Shown here piece by piece: positions 23,402 through 31,861 of a DNA stretch of 47,092 nucleotides; position 1 is the stretch's first letter, and each line of letters opens with the position of its first letter. Under the pieces are notes generated by a model. The model saw only the letters and a list, made by a program, of their open reading frames with translations, ran no database searches and was not told the origin of the DNA. The translations under genes were made by a program, and so were the position numbers. The stretch covers positions 1-47,092 of the forward strand of contig JAEWCY010000091.1 in the NCBI GenBank assembly GCA_023390395.1. The letters run 5' to 3'. The DNA comes from Pseudomonadota bacterium. Lineage in GTDB: Bacteria > Desulfobacterota > Desulfovibrionia > Desulfovibrionales > Desulfovibrionaceae.

Positions 23402-25420
23402 ATGTCCCAGGAAAAACGCCTCCCCGTGTCGCGGCTGCTGCGCCGCGCCGTCATCGGCGACAGCATCAACCTCGCCGACCAATCCATCTTTCACAAGCTC
23501 TCCCTGGTGGCGTTCTTCGCCTGGGTGGGACTCGGGGCCGACGGCCTGTCCTCGTCCTGCTACGGTCCGGCCGAGGCCTTCCTGGCCCTGGGCGAACATC
23601 CCTTCCTGTCCGTGTTCGTGGCGCTCGGCACCGCCCTGACCATCTTCGTCATCAGCGCCGCCTATTCCCAGATCATCGAGCTCTTCCCCACCGGCGGCGG
23701 CGGCTACGTGGTGGCGAGCAAGCTGCTCTCGCCCAAGGTGGGCATGGTCTCGGGCTGCGCCCTGCTCATCGACTACGCGCTCACCATCACCCTTTCCGTG
23801 GCCAGCGGCGCGGACGCCGTGTTCAGCTTCCTGCCCCCGGACTGGCTGCCCTACCGGCTGCCCGTGGCCGTGGCCGGCGTGACGGCGCTCATCGTGCTCA
23901 ACCTGCGCGGGGTCAAGGAATCGGTCATGGCCCTGGTGCCGATCTTCATGGTCTTCGTGGTCACCCATGCCGTGGCCATCGGCTACGGCCTCTTCGCCCA
24001 CGTGTCGGACATGCCGGCCCTGGCCGCCCGGATGACCCGGGACGTGGGCGCGGCCCGAAGCGAGCTGGGCTTTCTCGGCATGTTCCTCCTGGTGCTGCAC
24101 GCCTACAGCATGGGCGCGGGCACCTACACCGGCATCGAGGCCGTGTCCAACGGCCTGCCCATCCTGCGCGAGCCCCGCGAGAAGACCGGCAAGCGCACCA
24201 TGCTCTACATGGCCGCGTCCCTGGCCGTCACCGTGGTCGGGCTCATCGCCTGCTACCTGCTTTTCGGGGTCCGGCCCCAGGAGGGCAAGACCCTCAACGC
24301 GGTGCTCTTTTCCGCCGTCACCGCCGACTGGGGCCCGGACCTCGGCGGCGGCTTCGTGCTGGTCACGCTCGTCTCCGAGGCCCTGCTCCTGTTCGTGGCC
24401 GCCCAGGCCGGCTTCGTGGACGGCCCCCGGGTGCTCTCCAACATGGCCCTCGACCGCTGGCTGCCGGCTCGCTTCGCCCTGCTCTCGGACCGCCTCGTCA
24501 CCCAGAACGGCATCCTGGTCATGGGCGCGGCGGCCCTTGTGCTCATGGTCGTATCCCATGGCTCGGTGGACCTGCTCATCGTGCTCTACAGCATCAACGT
24601 CTTCATCACCTTCGTGCTGTCCCAGCTCGGCATGGTGCGCCACTGGTGGCAGGTGCGCGGCCAGCGCGTGCCTTGGAAGAAGGGGCTTTGCCTCAACGGC
24701 CTGGGCCTTGTGCTGACGACCTTCATCCTGGTCATGGTGACCTGCGTGAAGTTCTTCGAGGGCGGCTGGGCGACGCTGGCCGTCACCGGGGCCCTGGCCG
24801 CCGCCGCCCTGGCCATAAAGCGCCATTACGACGCCGTGGGCGCGCGCATCAGAAAGCTCGACGTGCTGCGGGCCGTCATCGATCCGCAAAACCCCTACAC
24901 CCCCTCCATCCCGGACAACGCCGAGGCGGGCGCCGAGCCCGACCTCGCCGCGCCGACGGCCGTCATCTTCGTCAACGGCTTCAATGGCCTGGGCATCCAC
25001 ACCCTGCTCTCCGTGGTGCGGCTTTTCGGCAAGGACATCAAAAACTACATGTTCGTGCAGATCGGCGTGGTGGACGCGGCCGTGTTCCGGGGCGCGGCCG
25101 AACTGGCCCGGCTCAAGGCCGGCATGGAGCGCGACCTCGGCGTGTACGTCGAGCTCATGCGCGACCGGGGCTATCACGCCGAGGCCCACTGGGCCGTGGG
25201 CACGGACATCGTCCACGAACTGACCGAACTGGCCCCGGTCATCCAGGAGCGCTTCCCCCGGTCCATCTTCTTCGGCGGCCAGCTCGTCTTCGACAAGGAG
25301 ACCTTCGTCACGCGCCTTCTGCACAACTATGTGGTCTTCACCCTCCAGCGCCAGCTCTACCGCATGGGCCTGCCCTTCGTGATCATGCCCGTGCGCCTGG
25401 ACAAGCCCGACTGGGCCTGA
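23402..25420 (+). CDS. KimA-like APC-superfamily potassium permease
   Basis: A 672-residue membrane protein. About twelve helices occupy residues 30-480, beginning with the family signature GADGLSSSCYGPAEAF, then PTGGGGYVVASKLL and YTGIEAVSNGLP. A C-terminal cytosolic domain (about 520-672) has VIFVNGFNGLGIHTLL, in the position where KimA carries a UspA-like domain. The gene lies behind a c-di-AMP riboswitch, as kimA (ydaO) does in Bacillus, so high-affinity potassium import is the best call. General amino-acid permease is the alternative. The start chosen is ATG 23402 with GAAGGA 8-13 bases upstream; an in-frame extension to 23354 would overlap the proposed terminator. Confidence 0.85.
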   Translation: MSQEKRLPVSRLLRRAVIGDSINLADQSIFHKLSLVAFFAWVGLGADGLSSSCYGPAEAFLALGEHPFLSVFVALGTALTIFVISAAYSQIIELFPTGGGGYVVASKLLSPKVGMVSGCALLIDYALTITLSVASGADAVFSFLPPDWLPYRLPVAVAGVTALIVLNLRGVKESVMALVPIFMVFVVTHAVAIGYGLFAHVSDMPALAARMTRDVGAARSELGFLGMFLLVLHAYSMGAGTYTGIEAVSNGLPILREPREKTGKRTMLYMAASLAVTVVGLIACYLLFGVRPQEGKTLNAVLFSAVTADWGPDLGGGFVLVTLVSEALLLFVAAQAGFVDGPRVLSNMALDRWLPARFALLSDRLVTQNGILVMGAAALVLMVVSHGSVDLLIVLYSINVFITFVLSQLGMVRHWWQVRGQRVPWKKGLCLNGLGLVLTTFILVMVTCVKFFEGGWATLAVTGALAAAALAIKRHYDAVGARIRKLDVLRAVIDPQNPYTPSIPDNAEAGAEPDLAAPTAVIFVNGFNGLGIHTLLSVVRLFGKDIKNYMFVQIGVVDAAVFRGAAELARLKAGMERDLGVYVELMRDRGYHAEAHWAVGTDIVHELTELAPVIQERFPRSIFFGGQLVFDKETFVTRLLHNYVVFTLQRQLYRMGLPFVIMPVRLDKPDWA

Positions 25421-25470
25421 CGCCGCTTTCGGGCCCGCGCCGCCCAGGCGGCCGCCGGGCTTGAAGGATA

Positions 25471-25507
25471 CGCTTCCCCACCGTTGCGGGCTCCGCCCGG
25501 GGAAGCG
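25471..25507. repeat. Nested hairpin downstream of the permease gene
   Basis: CGCTTCCCC (25471-25479) and GGGGAAGCG (25499-25507) are exact inverted repeats and enclose an inner GCGG-GCT-CCGC stem. There is no T-run. It may end the permease transcript or be structured RNA. The remainder of 25421-25802 shows no gene, and no promoter for nrdG that I could defend. Confidence 0.5.
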
Positions 25508-25802
25508 ACCCCTGTCCCCCGTTCCCCCCACCACACGTCATGCCGCGCGGGGCCGTCGGCCCGCCCCGCGCGGCCGGGAGAGGACGCCCCGCTTTGTCCA
25601 AAACGCAAAAAGGGAATCGACCGGTCCGGCGCGGCCTTGACGTGTTTCCCCGCAGCCGTGGGGAACTTGCCCCTTGCATTCGCCCTGGGCCGGCGTATGA
25701 CGAAGTGGTCTTTCGGGGGCGTTTCGAGGGGGCTTCCACCCTGTGCCGTTGGGGAGCGGCCAGGATCGTTTCACACTTTATCATTTCGGTTTTATTGTAA
25801 AA

Positions 25803-26594
25803 ATGACGTTCTCGCCAGCCTGGGAGCTCGTGCGCGGCATCGAGCCCATGTCCTTTTGCGATTGGCCGGGGAAGCTCGCCGCCGTGCTCTTTTTCGGCGG
25901 CTGCAACCTGCGCTGTCCCCACTGCCACAACGCCACCCTGGCCTTCGCCTCGGGCAGGCCCCTGCCCGGGGCCTCGGTGCGCTCCTTTGCCGCCTCCCAC
26001 GCCAAGTGGCTGGACGGCTTCGTGGTCACAGGCGGCGAGCCGACGCTGGTCCCGGGCCTGTCCGCCTTCGCGGCCGAGCTGGCCGCCCTGGGGCCGGAAG
26101 TCAAGATCGACACCAACGGCATGCGGCCGGACGTGGTGGCCGCCGTGCTCGAGCGCCTTCCCGGGGCCAGCTTTTCCGTGGACGTCAAGGCCCCGTTTTC
26201 CAAGTACGGCCTGGTCACGGGCGGGGCCGCGACCGCAGCCGAGGCGGCGGCGCGCCTGGGCGAGGTCTTCGCCCTGGCCGCGCGCCACCCGGACCGCTTC
26301 GCCTTTCGCACGACCCTCGTGCCGCAGCTGTCGCCCACCGACGTCAGGGAGATCAGGGAGGCCCTGCCGCCGGGTTTCACGCTCGTCGAGCAACCGTACC
26401 GCAAGCCATCACGGAGCAAGGGGGAGGAAGGGAACAATGCCCAAGCAGATCCGCAAACGCGACGGATGTCTGGAAACCTGGTCCACCCAACGCATCGCCC
26501 AGGCGATCCTCAAAGCCCTCAAGGCCAGCGGCATCCAGGACCCGCTGCTCTCCACGCGCCTGGCCCACAAGGTCGAAGCCAAGCTTGCCGATAA
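25803..26594 (+). CDS. nrdG: Anaerobic ribonucleotide reductase activating protein (NrdG)
   Basis: A 263-residue radical SAM activase for the adjacent class III reductase. The cluster motif is CNLRCPHC (Cys34, Cys38, Cys41) followed by HN, and TGGEPT is at about 76-81. Start is ATG 25803; no ribosome binding site is visible, and a GTG at 25743 would add 20 non-family residues. The recognisable domain ends near residue 205 (FTLVEQPYRKP). The last 52 residues run out of frame through the beginning of nrdD and look like translated overlap (Pro/Gly/Arg/His-rich), so the natural stop appears to have been lost. The 158-base overlap probably couples translation. Confidence 0.9.
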   Translation: MTFSPAWELVRGIEPMSFCDWPGKLAAVLFFGGCNLRCPHCHNATLAFASGRPLPGASVRSFAASHAKWLDGFVVTGGEPTLVPGLSAFAAELAALGPEVKIDTNGMRPDVVAAVLERLPGASFSVDVKAPFSKYGLVTGGAATAAEAAARLGEVFALAARHPDRFAFRTTLVPQLSPTDVREIREALPPGFTLVEQPYRKPSRSKGEEGNNAQADPQTRRMSGNLVHPTHRPGDPQSPQGQRHPGPAALHAPGPQGRSQACR

Positions 26595-28485
26595 CGACGT
26601 CCCCGAGCAGGAGGACGTCCAGGACGCCGTGGAACAGGTGCTCATGGAGTCGCGGCTCTACGCCGTGGCCCGGCGCTACATCGTCTACCGCGAGAAGCGC
26701 CGGGAGCTGCGCGAGCAAAAGGCCGCCTTTCTCGACATCGCCGACGTCATCGACAACTACATTTCCAAGACCGACTGGCGCGTGGCCGAAAACGCCAACA
26801 TGACCCACTCCTTCCAGGGGCTCATGCTGCACCTCTCGGGCACGGTCCAGGCCCGCTACGCCCTGGGCAAGTATCCCCAGGAAGCGCGCGAGGCCCACGA
26901 CCACGGCTATTTCCACATCCACGATCTGTCCTTCGGCCTGGCCGGCTACTGCGCCGGCTGGAGCCTGCGCGACCTGCTGCTCGAAGGCTTCAACCTGCCC
27001 GGCCGGTCCTGCGCCGGCCCGGCCAAGCACTTCGACGCCGTGCTCGGCCAGATGGTCAATTTCCTGGGCACCCTGCAAAACGAATGGGCCGGGGCGCAGG
27101 CCTTCAACAACGTGGACACCTATCTGGCCCCGTTCATCCGCGAGGACGGGCTGTCCTACCGCGAAGTCAAGCAGGCCATGCAGAAGTTCGTGTTCAACTT
27201 GAACACCACCTCGCGCTGGGGCGGGCAGAGCCCGTTCACCAACCTGACCTTCGACCTAGCCCCGCCCAAGCACCTGGCCAAGGAAGGGGTGATCGTGGGC
27301 GGGGCCATGCGCGACGCGACCTACGGCGACTTCGGCGAGGAGATGGCCATGATCAACAAGGCCTTCCTCGAGGTCATGGCCGAGGGCGACTACCACGGCC
27401 GCATCTTCTCCTTCCCCATCCCCACCTACAACATCACGGCCGACTTCCCGTGGGATTCCGAGATCGGCACGCTGCTTCTGGAACTCACGGCCAAGTACGG
27501 CGCGCCCTACTTCCAGAACTTCATCAATTCCGACCTCTCGCCCGAGGACGTGCGTTCCATGTGCTGCCGGCTGCAGATGGACCTGCGGCAGCTGCGCAAC
27601 AAGGTGGGCGGGCTTTTCGGCGCGGGCGACCTGACCGGCTCCATCGGCGTGGTGACCCTCAACCTCCCCAAGCTGGCCTATCTGGCCCAGGGCGAGGAGG
27701 ACTTCCTGGACCTGCTCACCGAGTACGCCGAACTGGCGCGCGACGCCCTGGAATTCAAGCGCAAGATGATCAGCGACAACCTGGAGCGCGGGCTTTTCCC
27801 CTGGACGCGGCGCTATCTCAAAAACGGCTTCAAGGGGCATTTCTCGACCATCGGCCTGGTCGGCGGCCACGAGGCCTGCGTGAACCTGCTCGGCAAGGGC
27901 ATCGAGACCGACTCGGGGCTGCGGCTCATGACCCGGGCGCTGACCCACCTGCGCCAGCTCACCTCGCGCTTCCAGGAGGAGACGGGCAACCTCTACAACC
28001 TGGAGGCCACCCCGGCCGAGGGCACGAGCTACCGGCTGGCCAAAATCGACAAGGCGCTCTACGCCGACATCCGGGCCTCGGGCAACGGCACGCCGTATTA
28101 CACCAATTCGACCACCCTGCCCGTCGGGCTCTCGCGCGACGTGTTCTACGCCCTGGAGCACCAGAACAAGCTCCAGCCGCTCTACACCGGCGGCACGGTC
28201 TTCCACACCTACCTCGGCGAGGCCGTGGCCGACACCGAGGCGCTCAAGTCCTTCATCGTCAAGGCCTTCACCATGACGAAGATTCCGTACCTGTCGATCA
28301 CGCCCACGTTTTCCGTGTGCAAGACCCACGGCTACCTCAAGGGCGAGCACTACGAATGCCCGGATTGCGGCGCGCCCTCGGAAGTGTTCACGCGCATCGT
28401 GGGCTACTACCGCCCGGTGTCGCTGTGGAACAAGGGCAAGCAGGCGGAATACGCCGAACGGCTGACGTACGGGGAGATCTGCTAG
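26437..28485 (+). CDS. nrdD: Anaerobic (class III) ribonucleoside-triphosphate reductase
   Basis: A 682-residue glycyl-radical enzyme. An N-terminal ATP-cone (about 2-95, MPKQIRKRDGCLETW) senses ATP/dATP. The large barrel domain follows (NNVDTYLAPFIREDG, SRWGGQSPFTNLTFDL). The C terminus has a zinc site using Cys628 and CPDC (Cys641, Cys644), and the glycyl-radical loop RIVGYYRPVSLWN with Gly656. Start is ATG 26437 behind GGGGAGGAAGGG, an excellent site. It overlaps the end of nrdG by 158 bases and is closed by a strong terminator. Together with NrdJ it gives the cell two oxygen-independent routes to deoxynucleotides. Confidence 0.96.
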   Translation: MPKQIRKRDGCLETWSTQRIAQAILKALKASGIQDPLLSTRLAHKVEAKLADNDVPEQEDVQDAVEQVLMESRLYAVARRYIVYREKRRELREQKAAFLDIADVIDNYISKTDWRVAENANMTHSFQGLMLHLSGTVQARYALGKYPQEAREAHDHGYFHIHDLSFGLAGYCAGWSLRDLLLEGFNLPGRSCAGPAKHFDAVLGQMVNFLGTLQNEWAGAQAFNNVDTYLAPFIREDGLSYREVKQAMQKFVFNLNTTSRWGGQSPFTNLTFDLAPPKHLAKEGVIVGGAMRDATYGDFGEEMAMINKAFLEVMAEGDYHGRIFSFPIPTYNITADFPWDSEIGTLLLELTAKYGAPYFQNFINSDLSPEDVRSMCCRLQMDLRQLRNKVGGLFGAGDLTGSIGVVTLNLPKLAYLAQGEEDFLDLLTEYAELARDALEFKRKMISDNLERGLFPWTRRYLKNGFKGHFSTIGLVGGHEACVNLLGKGIETDSGLRLMTRALTHLRQLTSRFQEETGNLYNLEATPAEGTSYRLAKIDKALYADIRASGNGTPYYTNSTTLPVGLSRDVFYALEHQNKLQPLYTGGTVFHTYLGEAVADTEALKSFIVKAFTMTKIPYLSITPTFSVCKTHGYLKGEHYECPDCGAPSEVFTRIVGYYRPVSLWNKGKQAEYAERLTYGEIC

Positions 28486-28507
28486 GCGGATTTGAAGAGA
28501 ATCGCGC

Positions 28508-28539
28508 AAAAAGGGCGGGCCCCGGGGCCCGCCCTTTTT
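28508..28539. terminator. Bidirectional rho-independent terminator between nrdD and the DUF362 gene
   Basis: A perfect 32-base palindrome: AAAAAGGGCGGGCCCC followed by its exact reverse complement, ending in a T-run on both strands. It is 22 bases past nrdD and 8 bases past the end of the convergent DUF362 gene. Confidence 0.93.
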
Positions 28540-28547
28540 TTATCGCC

Positions 28548-29759
28548 TCAGCGCGCCTTGTAGGCCTTGTAGAAATCCAGGATGTGCGGCGGGCAGCCGG
28601 GAATGAAGCGGGCCGGGGCGGCCTGGCCGTGGGTCTCGTAGGCCAGGGGCGCGGCGCAGGCCCCGAAGCACCAGAATTCGCCGTCGCGTCGCTTGAGGCT
28701 TCGCCGCTCGGGCATGGGCACGCCCACATAGACCGTCACCGGCTCCCGGCCCGAAAACGCCCCCTCGCCGGCCAGCTTGTCCAGGGCATGGCGCAGGGCC
28801 GACAGGCAGCCCAGGCAAGCCCCGCCTTCGAACACCCGCACCGCGTCGTAGGCCCCGGCGCAGCCGATGACCGGCCGGGTGAAATGACGGCGCAGCCTTG
28901 CCGGGTCCCCGCCCGCCACTTCGATGGCGGAAAGATGCGTCTCGCCCAGGCCTTCCTGGCCGGCCAGGCGCAGCATGGCCACCTCGTGCGCGCCGATGCC
29001 CATGAGGTCGGCGGCCACCGTGTCCACGGCGCACACGTCCGTGCCGGCCGCGATCACGTTCATGTCCGGCACGGACGAACCCGAAAGCGGGGCCTGGCCC
29101 TGCACCGCCCACAACCCGTCGAGCACGGTGAGCGCCGGCCGGGCCAGGCGCAGCACGTCCACCACCTTGGCGTTGATGTCGTTGCGGTGGCAGAACATGC
29201 GTTCGTCGTCGCACACCAGCCCGTACAGATTCTTGATGCCGAGCGTGACCAGGGTGTGCACGTGGGTCTTCATCTTGGGCAGGTCGACCAGCAGGTCGGA
29301 TTCGAGCAGGGCGCGCGGCAGGCGCACCGGATCGAAGACGAAGGCCCCGGGGTTGGGCACGGCCCGGCTGCCGCAGCGGTCGAAATGGACCATTTCGCCG
29401 CCGGCGGCCTCGATGCGCCGGGCAAAATCCGGCAGGCAGGCCAGGGCCTCGAAAAGGGACAGGCCGAATCCCGGGTTGTCGCCGACCAGCACCCTGGCCG
29501 CGCCCGCATCGCGAAGGAGCGCCACCACGGCCAGGAGCACCCGCTCGTCCGTGACCACGGCGCAAGGGTTGCGGGGATCCGGCCGCACCAGGTTGGGCTT
29601 GACCAGCACCTTCTTGCCCCGCACGAGGGCCGGCAGGTCGCAGCAGGCGGCAACGGCCTGCGAAACCAGGTCTCGCACCACGCCGAGGCTTTTTCCCGTG
29701 AAGGCCGTGGGCGATTCGGGCACCGGGGCCGAGGCCAGGGCTACACGAGGGCGCGCCAT
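28548..29759 (-). CDS. DUF362-domain protein with C-terminal cysteine motifs
   Basis: A 403-residue soluble protein. DUF362 signatures are visible: VLVKPNLV near the N terminus, VLVGDNPGFG, DLPKMKTHVHTLVTLGIKNLYG and the internal repeat ending DTVAADLMG. The C-terminal 120 residues add CLGC, CFGAC and GCPP, which could bind an Fe-S cluster. DUF362 proteins are frequent in anaerobes, often fused to ferredoxin domains, and have no firm function. Start is ATG 29759, overlapping the end of the upstream ligase gene by 19 bases, so the two are translationally linked. The pairing with an acyl-adenylate ligase is the only functional hint. Confidence 0.85.
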   Translation of the reverse strand: MARPRVALASAPVPESPTAFTGKSLGVVRDLVSQAVAACCDLPALVRGKKVLVKPNLVRPDPRNPCAVVTDERVLLAVVALLRDAGAARVLVGDNPGFGLSLFEALACLPDFARRIEAAGGEMVHFDRCGSRAVPNPGAFVFDPVRLPRALLESDLLVDLPKMKTHVHTLVTLGIKNLYGLVCDDERMFCHRNDINAKVVDVLRLARPALTVLDGLWAVQGQAPLSGSSVPDMNVIAAGTDVCAVDTVAADLMGIGAHEVAMLRLAGQEGLGETHLSAIEVAGGDPARLRRHFTRPVIGCAGAYDAVRVFEGGACLGCLSALRHALDKLAGEGAFSGREPVTVYVGVPMPERRSLKRRDGEFWCFGACAAPLAYETHGQAAPARFIPGCPPHILDFYKAYKAR

Positions 29760-31285
29760 GCGATCTTGCCTCCCGGCGTGCGCGGCAGGGCGTCGCGAAT
29801 CTCGATGACGCGCGGCAGCTTCATGCGGTGGAGCCGGCCGGCCAGAAACCGGCGCAGCTCCCCGGGCGTGAGCGCCGCCCCGGCCCTGGGCACGACCACG
29901 GCCTTGGCCGCCTCGCCGCGCAGGGGATCGGACACGGGCACCACGATGCACTCGGCCACGTCCGGATGGGCCCGCAGCGCCTCCTCGATCTCCACCGGAA
30001 AGACCTTCATGCCGCCGACCTTGAGCAGCATGCTCTGCCGGCCGGCGAAAGAGTAGGCCCCGTCGGCCTCGCGGCGCACGATGTCGCCCGTGCGGAACCG
30101 GCCGCCGTAGAGGCGAAATTCCGGCCTTGCCTCCTCGCCGAAATAGCCCGGGCACACCCCGGGCCCGGAGACCACCAGCTCCCCGGGCTCGCCGTCGCCG
30201 ACGTCCTCGCCGTCCTCGCCCACCACCCGCACGAGATAGCCCGGCACCGGCCGGCCCAGCCGGCACGGGACATGGGCCTCGCCCGGCCGGTTGGCCAGGG
30301 CCACGCCCGTGGTTTCGGTCGAGCCCCACACGGGCAGGATGGACGCGCCGTAGCGGGCCGAAAGCCCCCGGGCCAGGGCCGACGGCACGTGCATGCCGCC
30401 GGATTCGGCCACGCGCACCGTGGCCAGGGGATTGTCCGCGCCGGCCGGCAGGCGCAGCAGCGTCTCGTAGATGGCGGCCACGGCCATGAGCGCCGTGACC
30501 TTGTGCCGGACGCAGGCCCCGGCCACGGCCTTGGCCGCCACCCGGTCGCACAACACCATGGGGCCGCCGAGGAGAAGCGGGCGCAGGAGCGTCTCGTGGG
30601 GATGGACGAAGACCGGCATCATGCACAGGTGCACGTCCTCGGGCGTGAGGCCGAAAGCGGCCACGCTGGCCTCGGTGTTGGCCAGCAGGTTGCCGAGGGT
30701 CGTGACCGCGCCCTTGGGCGCGCCCGTGGTGCCGGAGGTGAAGTTCAGATAGACCGGGTCGTCCGGCCCGACCTCGGGCAGGGCGGCCGGGAAGGGGCCG
30801 GCGGCCAGCCCGGCCAGCGTCGGCAGTCCCGCCGGGGCCGGGCCGTCCATGACCGCCACGGCGAAAGGCGGGCCGCCCGGGAAGACCGCCTCCAGCGCGG
30901 GCAGGAATTCGGCCGCCAGACACAGCACGGCCGGGCGCAGCCGGTCGAGGATGGCGCGCGTGACGTCCGGGGGCTGGTTGGGGTCCACGGGGAAGAACAC
31001 CGCCCCGGCGGCGGCGGCGGCCAGAAAGGCCGTGACGGCCTGCGGCGTCTTGCGGCCGAAGACGGCCAGGCGCTCTCCCTTGGCCAGGCCCATGCCGGCC
31101 AGGGCCCGGGCGAGCCGGGCCACGTCCTCGGCCAGGGCGGATTGGCGCACGGTGGCTTCCCCGGCCAGGATGGCCGGGCCGTCCGGGTCGGCCTCGGCCG
31201 AGGCCCGCAACAGGGCGTAGATCCCGCCGGCCAGGGGCGCGCGGGGAGCACAGGCGATCGCGTGGGGCTTTTCTTTTCCGGTCAT
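29741..31285 (-). CDS. AMP-dependent acyl-CoA synthetase/ligase (ANL superfamily)
   Basis: A 514-residue adenylate-forming enzyme expected to activate a carboxylate with ATP and pass it to CoA or a carrier. Motifs in order: NFTSGTTGAPKG (phosphate loop), WGSTETTGVAL (A5), YGGRFRTGDIVRR (A7), GGMKVFPVEIEEAL (A8) and the C-terminal catalytic Lys in PGGKIAWRAL (A10). All residues needed for activity appear present. Start is ATG 31285 (MTGKEKPHA); longer in-frame readings run into the divergent promoter region. It overlaps the DUF362 gene by 19 bases. The substrate class cannot be told from sequence; a medium-chain or aromatic acid is possible. Confidence 0.9.
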   Translation of the reverse strand: MTGKEKPHAIACAPRAPLAGGIYALLRASAEADPDGPAILAGEATVRQSALAEDVARLARALAGMGLAKGERLAVFGRKTPQAVTAFLAAAAAGAVFFPVDPNQPPDVTRAILDRLRPAVLCLAAEFLPALEAVFPGGPPFAVAVMDGPAPAGLPTLAGLAAGPFPAALPEVGPDDPVYLNFTSGTTGAPKGAVTTLGNLLANTEASVAAFGLTPEDVHLCMMPVFVHPHETLLRPLLLGGPMVLCDRVAAKAVAGACVRHKVTALMAVAAIYETLLRLPAGADNPLATVRVAESGGMHVPSALARGLSARYGASILPVWGSTETTGVALANRPGEAHVPCRLGRPVPGYLVRVVGEDGEDVGDGEPGELVVSGPGVCPGYFGEEARPEFRLYGGRFRTGDIVRREADGAYSFAGRQSMLLKVGGMKVFPVEIEEALRAHPDVAECIVVPVSDPLRGEAAKAVVVPRAGAALTPGELRRFLAGRLHRMKLPRVIEIRDALPRTPGGKIAWRALV

Positions 31286-31342
31286 GCCCCAACATACGCC
31301 TGGAGCAGCTTTTTTGGCAAGGCTCGCGGGCGATTGGCGGGT

Positions 31343-31371
31343 TATTGCCGACCGGTTCGATCCGGTATAAA
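31343..31371 (+). promoter_or_regulatory. Candidate promoter for the exported protein at 31440
   Basis: TATTGC (31343-31348), a 17-base spacer and TATAAA (31366-31371). The spacer contains the short dyad ACCGG-N6-CCGGT (31351-31366). Confidence 0.5.
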
Positions 31372-31439
31372 GGATGGCGTCCCGTGCGGCGCGCGCCCGT
31401 CGGGGCAGCAAATTTTTCGAAGCGTCGCGCGGAGGCGGC

Positions 31440-31781
31440 ATGAAGACGTTGCGTACGACCGTTGCGGCGGCGGTCATCCTGACGGCCTGGGTCCTCGCAA
31501 CCGGCCTGGCCCTGGCGGCCACGCCCGACGAGGACATGAAGCCCATCAAGACCGGGGCGAGCATCACGGGCGTCATCGAAGAGGACTACAGCGACGGCCT
31601 GCTCCTGACCACGGACGCCGGCACGACCTACCTGGTGCTCACGCCCGAGGAAATTTCGCTCGAGACCGAAGAGGCCTTCCACAAGCGGAACAAGGGCAAG
31701 CAGGTCACCTTGACCGGCAACGTGTACCGGGACGAGGACGGGTCCTTGAGCCTTTTCGTCAGCACCCTGCCGACGCAGTAG
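31440..31781 (+). CDS. Small exported protein of unknown function
   Basis: A 113-residue protein with a signal peptide (MKTLR, hydrophobic core about 6-24, cleavage after LALA). The mature part of about 86 residues alternates short strands (GVIEEDYSDGLLLTTDAGTTYLV, then QVTLTGNVYRDEDGSLSLFV) and could be a small OB-like beta barrel. Start is ATG 31440 with GGAGG 5-9 bases upstream. It precedes another small exported protein by 80 bases on the same strand and is divergent from the ligase gene. No function can be assigned. Confidence 0.75.
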   Translation: MKTLRTTVAAAVILTAWVLATGLALAATPDEDMKPIKTGASITGVIEEDYSDGLLLTTDAGTTYLVLTPEEISLETEEAFHKRNKGKQVTLTGNVYRDEDGSLSLFVSTLPTQ

Positions 31782-31861
31782 GGGCAGGGCCCCGTCCGCG
31801 CCATGTTCAACGCCGTCGCCGGTCTTGGCGGCGGCCCGTTCCTCTCTCCAGGAGGTGCGCC

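Noticed and set aside
25421..25802. Possible small genes in the gap before nrdG
   Set aside because: Frames on both strands are open but lack ribosome binding sites and family features, and they overlap each other. Only a nested hairpin is supported.
25781..25806. FNR-like or other operator upstream of nrdG (TCATTT ... AAATGA)
   Set aside because: Only a 6-bp dyad in AT-rich sequence; it does not match TTGAT-N4-ATCAA and overlaps the start codon.
29760..31682. Upstream extension of the DUF362 frame through the ligase gene
   Set aside because: The extension is out-of-frame sequence of the ligase. The DUF362 homology begins at ATG 29759.
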